From: Flavobacteriales bacterium
GTDB lineage: Bacteria > Bacteroidota > Bacteroidia > Flavobacteriales > Parvicellaceae
Assembly: GCA_014239715.1 (NCBI GenBank)
Contig: JAAZYJ010000254.1
Span: 1 to 7,808 of the forward strand
Reading direction: 5' to 3'
Length of the DNA stretch: 7,808 nucleotides
Shown here: piece after piece, positions 5,407 to 7,808 of the stretch
Position numbering within the stretch: position 1 is the first letter of the stretch
Layout of the letters: each line of letters opens with the position of its first letter
Notes under the pieces: model-generated
Told to the model about the DNA's origin: nothing
The model's database searches: none
What the model saw: the letters and a program-made list of their open reading frames with translations, nothing else
Program-made: the position numbers and the translations under genes

Positions 5407-6519
5407 ATGCCGAAGTTAATTCTTTTAATATCTGTATTTATATGCTTCGTTGGTCGAGCTCAATTCAAAGTTGAGGACTATTACAATGTTGCTTTTGACG
5501 GTGATTGGGGAAAGGCCTTTTCAGCTTGCTTCAGAGCTATGGACGAGGTTGGTCACGGAAGTCTAGAGCTGGATGGTAGCAAAACGTACACGTTTAGATC
5601 TTCAGCCGAGCTACCCCGTCACGCCAGTGGAGGAAAAAGAATGTTTGTGATTGAGGGCAATGGGGCTGTGTTAAGCTCAACAATTGACACGGTTTGCATC
5701 TTTAATCGGATACCGAAAGACCAGAATGAGGCGTTGAACAAGATGATGCGAACAAGGTTTACGATCAATGACATCACGTTTATAGGTGGTAAAAAAGGGA
5801 TCAATCTGGGAGCGACGTATCATAGCTCGATAAACAGGTGTAATTTTAAAGGGCAGCTGAAGGCCGCCATAGATATTCAGTTTGGATTAGCAACCTCAAT
5901 AATGCATTGTAATTCGACCAATGCTCACAAGGATAATTTTGTATTACGAACCGGTGAAGATTGGGGTGGGGGCACGAATAATTCTCAGTCCAATCATTCA
6001 GTAATAGATCAATGCCGGGTTTATGCGCGTTCTGGAGCCAGCACTTGTTTTAAGGTATTAGGGTCAGGAGGCGTGGTAATCAGAGATGCCATCTCAGAAG
6101 GGTCCAAAAAGGTAGCTTATTCGGTGTATGTAGACAGACAAAATAGTTCAACGGTTAGGCTTTTCAAATTAGAAAATTTACATCTTGAGCATAAACCAAC
6201 CAGTGCCGGCATATTTATTCAATCAACGGGAATAACAACTATCGATGGGGTGTTCTATCAGTTGGCATACGATGGATTCAGGTTGATTCATGCAGGCGAT
6301 AAAACGAACCATATTAATCTCAAAAATGTGCCTCATTATGTTTCTGGGACGGTTATTCAGCAGGATTTTTCAAATACAGGCTGGGTTCTTGAAAACTGCA
6401 ATAATAATTTTTTCAAGCCCGGGAACTGGAGGGTGAAAAACGGCATGAAATATTCGAATCGTTTGCCTTCACATTTTAGGGGGACAGGTTATGGTCCATG
6501 TGTTGAAAAACACTATTGA
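5407..6519 (+). CDS. Secreted right-handed beta-helix protein of unknown function
   Basis: A 370-residue protein whose exact family I do not recognise. Residues 1-18 (MPKLILLISVFICFVGRA) form a signal peptide with a likely signal peptidase I site before Gln19, so it should leave the cytoplasm. Cys13 does not sit in a good lipobox. Residues 25-66 resemble the entry segment of pectate-lyase-like beta-helix proteins: a D-G-D stretch, a helix (KAFSACFRAMDEVG), then GSLELDGSKTYTF. From about 80 to 335 there are repeated short strands ending in Asn, Gly or Asp turns (for example FTINDITFIGG, SSINRCNFKG, HSVIDQCRVYARSG, FKLENLHLEH), typical of parallel beta-helix rungs. No catalytic set of a known polysaccharide lyase or GH28 enzyme is evident, and there is no obvious type IX secretion C-terminal domain. 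It lies 19 bases after clpX, so co-transcription is likely. I chose ATG 5407 over ATG 5335 because the latter would bury the signal peptide and overlap clpX. Confidence 0.8.
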   Translation: MPKLILLISVFICFVGRAQFKVEDYYNVAFDGDWGKAFSACFRAMDEVGHGSLELDGSKTYTFRSSAELPRHASGGKRMFVIEGNGAVLSSTIDTVCIFNRIPKDQNEALNKMMRTRFTINDITFIGGKKGINLGATYHSSINRCNFKGQLKAAIDIQFGLATSIMHCNSTNAHKDNFVLRTGEDWGGGTNNSQSNHSVIDQCRVYARSGASTCFKVLGSGGVVIRDAISEGSKKVAYSVYVDRQNSSTVRLFKLENLHLEHKPTSAGIFIQSTGITTIDGVFYQLAYDGFRLIHAGDKTNHINLKNVPHYVSGTVIQQDFSNTGWVLENCNNNFFKPGNWRVKNGMKYSNRLPSHFRGTGYGPCVEKHY

Positions 6520-6542
6520 GCCCCATTGCCTATGAGCGGTGA

Positions 6543-7715
6543 TCAGTTTGCCTTTGGATTACTATACATTTTGACATTGGCGCCGGAAATTTCTTTGTCG
6601 CACAATATGACCAATCTTTCAACTACGTTTCTAAGCTCTCGGATGTTCCCGGTCCAGTCTACTTTTTGAAGTTCGGCTATTGCATCGCTTTTAATTGGAA
6701 CTAGAGGAATGCCTTGATCTTCACATATGCTATTCAGAAAGTGTTCAACTAGGAGCGGAATGTCATCTTTTCGGTCATTCAAAGAAGGTACGTGAATAGG
6801 AATGACGTTGAGTCTATGGTACAGATCCTCCCTGAAATTATTTTCATCTATTTCTTTTCGTAGGTCTTTGTTGGTTGCAGCCAGCACCCTTACGTTTACC
6901 TTAATGTCCTTATCGCTGCCAACTCTGGTGATTTTATGCTCCTGAAGAACTCTGAGCACTTTTGCCTGAGCGGACAGACTCATGTCGCCGATCTCATCGA
7001 GAAAGATGGTCCCACCGTCGGCTTGTTCGAACTTCCCTTGTCTCATTTTGTGTGCAGACGTAAAGGCGCCTTTCTCGTGGCCGAACAACTCACTTTCAAT
7101 AAGCTCTGAGGGTATAGCTGCACAGTTCACCTCAATGAACGGGCATTTGCTGCGTTCACTTTTTTCGTGCAGCTGTCTCGCTACCAGCTCCTTTCCGGAA
7201 CCATTGGCGCCAGTAATCATTACTCGGGCGTCACTCGGCGCGACTTTGTCAATCATCTCTTTAATCTGCTGAATGGGGGCAGATTCACCCACTATTTCGT
7301 TCGCGAGTGCTTTATGAACTTTTCGTTTTAAAACCTTTGTTTCTTGCACAAGATCAGACTTCTCCATTGCATTTCTTATGGTTACAAGAATCCTATTCAG
7401 GTCCAGTGGTTTTTGAATAAAGTCAAATGCCCCCCTTTTTATTGCGTCTACGGCCGTTTCTACATTGCCGTGTCCCGATATCATAACAACGGGCGCGTCA
7501 GTTCCCAAGCTCATTATTTTTCCGAGAACTTCAATGCCGTCCATCTTTGGCATCTTTATATCGCAAAGAATAACGTCGTACGTGTTTTTCTTGATCAGAG
7601 AAACTCCGGCCAAACCGTCCTCAGCTTCATCGACCTTAAATTTTTCGAATTCTAAAATTTCCCTCAATGCGCTTCTGATGGGACGTTCATCATCAATTAC
7701 AAGAATATTAGCCAT
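6543..7715 (-). CDS. NtrC-type sigma-54 response regulator lacking a Fis-type DNA-binding domain
   Basis: A 390-residue two-component response regulator. The receiver domain (1-115) has the acidic pair Asp8-Asp9 in IDDE, phospho-acceptor Asp52 in CDIKMPKMDG, Ser80 and Lys102 in FIQKPLD. A sigma-54-interacting AAA+ domain follows (about 140-372): Walker A GANGSGKE (169-176), the sigma-54 contact loop GAFTSA (216-221), Walker B GTIFLDEIGD (235-244), the Arg-finger region FREDLYHRLN (294-303), and WTGNIRELRNVVERL (354-368). Only 22 residues follow, so the usual Fis-type helix-turn-helix is absent; homologues of this length are, to my knowledge, common in Bacteroidota. It may activate RNA polymerase from solution or through a partner. 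The ATG at 7713-7715 gives the standard MANILVIDDE start. It converges with the beta-helix gene, with 23 bases between the stops. No sensor kinase is visible in the window. Confidence 0.93.
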   Translation of the reverse strand: MANILVIDDERPIRSALREILEFEKFKVDEAEDGLAGVSLIKKNTYDVILCDIKMPKMDGIEVLGKIMSLGTDAPVVMISGHGNVETAVDAIKRGAFDFIQKPLDLNRILVTIRNAMEKSDLVQETKVLKRKVHKALANEIVGESAPIQQIKEMIDKVAPSDARVMITGANGSGKELVARQLHEKSERSKCPFIEVNCAAIPSELIESELFGHEKGAFTSAHKMRQGKFEQADGGTIFLDEIGDMSLSAQAKVLRVLQEHKITRVGSDKDIKVNVRVLAATNKDLRKEIDENNFREDLYHRLNVIPIHVPSLNDRKDDIPLLVEHFLNSICEDQGIPLVPIKSDAIAELQKVDWTGNIRELRNVVERLVILCDKEISGANVKMYSNPKAN

Positions 7716-7737
7716 AATAAGTCTGTTTTTGCATACC

Positions 7738-7745
7738 TAAAGTTA
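7738..7745 (-). promoter_or_regulatory. Possible -7 element for the response regulator gene
   Basis: On the minus strand TAACTTTA matches TAnnTTTG except for the last base, 22 bases before the ATG at 7715. The same octamer lies 24 bases before the flavin reductase start. No convincing -33 element is seen. Confidence 0.28.
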
Positions 7746-7782
7746 AGGATTGCCTTGATTATAGAGAAGGATTTATCAATAA

Positions 7783-7808
7783 ATGAGCAAATTGAAAAAT
7801 ATAGACTA
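7783..7808 (+). CDS. Possible start of a divergent gene (partial, 8 codons)
   Basis: An ATG at 7783 opens a frame reading MSKLKNID to the right edge. An AGAAGGA stretch at 7765-7771 resembles a ribosome binding site, although its spacing of 11 bases is long. It would be divergent from the response regulator gene, with a 67-base shared upstream region. Too little is visible to name a product or to be sure the gene is real. Confidence 0.3.

Noticed and set aside
6520..6542. Possible bidirectional terminator between the convergent beta-helix and response regulator genes
   Set aside because: The 23-base gap shows no stem with a flanking T run on either strand.
1..7808. CRISPR array, insertion sequence, attachment site, toxin-antitoxin or other defence system
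   Set aside because: There are no repeat-spacer units, transposase-like proteins, terminal inverted repeats, or duplications of the tRNA 3' end. The gene content is conserved housekeeping plus one unknown secreted protein.

Overview
The window looks like ordinary chromosomal DNA from a member of the Bacteroidota, probably a Flavobacteriia or Cytophagia relative. Five things support this. The protein sequences closely resemble Bacteroidota versions of trigger factor, ClpP, ClpX, the DUF3127 protein and a sigma-54-type response regulator. Promoter elements match the Bacteroidota -7 consensus TAnnTTTG. Shine-Dalgarno sequences are weak or absent. The tRNA gene does not encode CCA. The base composition is AT-rich. 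I cannot name the species from sequence alone.

Layout. Positions 1-1538 hold three minus-strand genes, read right to left: a flavin reductase-family protein (645-1538), a small DUF3127 protein with an SSB-like acidic tail (212-565), and the first 64 codons of an AtoE-type short-chain fatty acid transporter that runs off the left edge (1-192). From about 1620 the plus strand takes over: a tRNA-Leu(UAG) with its own promoter and terminator, then trigger factor (1843-3198) with a strong terminator, clpP (3376-4068), a second terminator-like hairpin, clpX (4152-5387), and a secreted right-handed beta-helix protein of unknown function (5407-6519). The last gene is convergent: an NtrC-type response regulator (6543-7715, minus) without a recognisable DNA-binding domain. 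A possible divergent gene starts at 7783 and runs off the right edge. No stretch longer than 300 bases lacks a gene. The longest gaps are 3199-3375 and 1539-1693, and both contain regulatory signals.

How the genes work together. Trigger factor, ClpP and ClpX form the conserved tig-clpP-clpX protein quality-control block: a ribosome-associated chaperone, the serine protease chamber, and its AAA+ unfoldase. The terminators after the tRNA, after tig and after clpP suggest that each is expressed largely as its own unit. clpX appears to have its own promoter only 7 bases before its ATG, which predicts a nearly leaderless mRNA. The beta-helix gene follows clpX by 19 bases, so it is probably transcribed with it.

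I found no convincing previously undescribed multi-gene system. The observations most worth a second look are the SSB-like DDDLPF tail on the DUF3127 protein, the overlapping terminator and promoter between clpP and clpX, the tRNA terminator directly in front of tig, and the secreted beta-helix protein joined to clpX.
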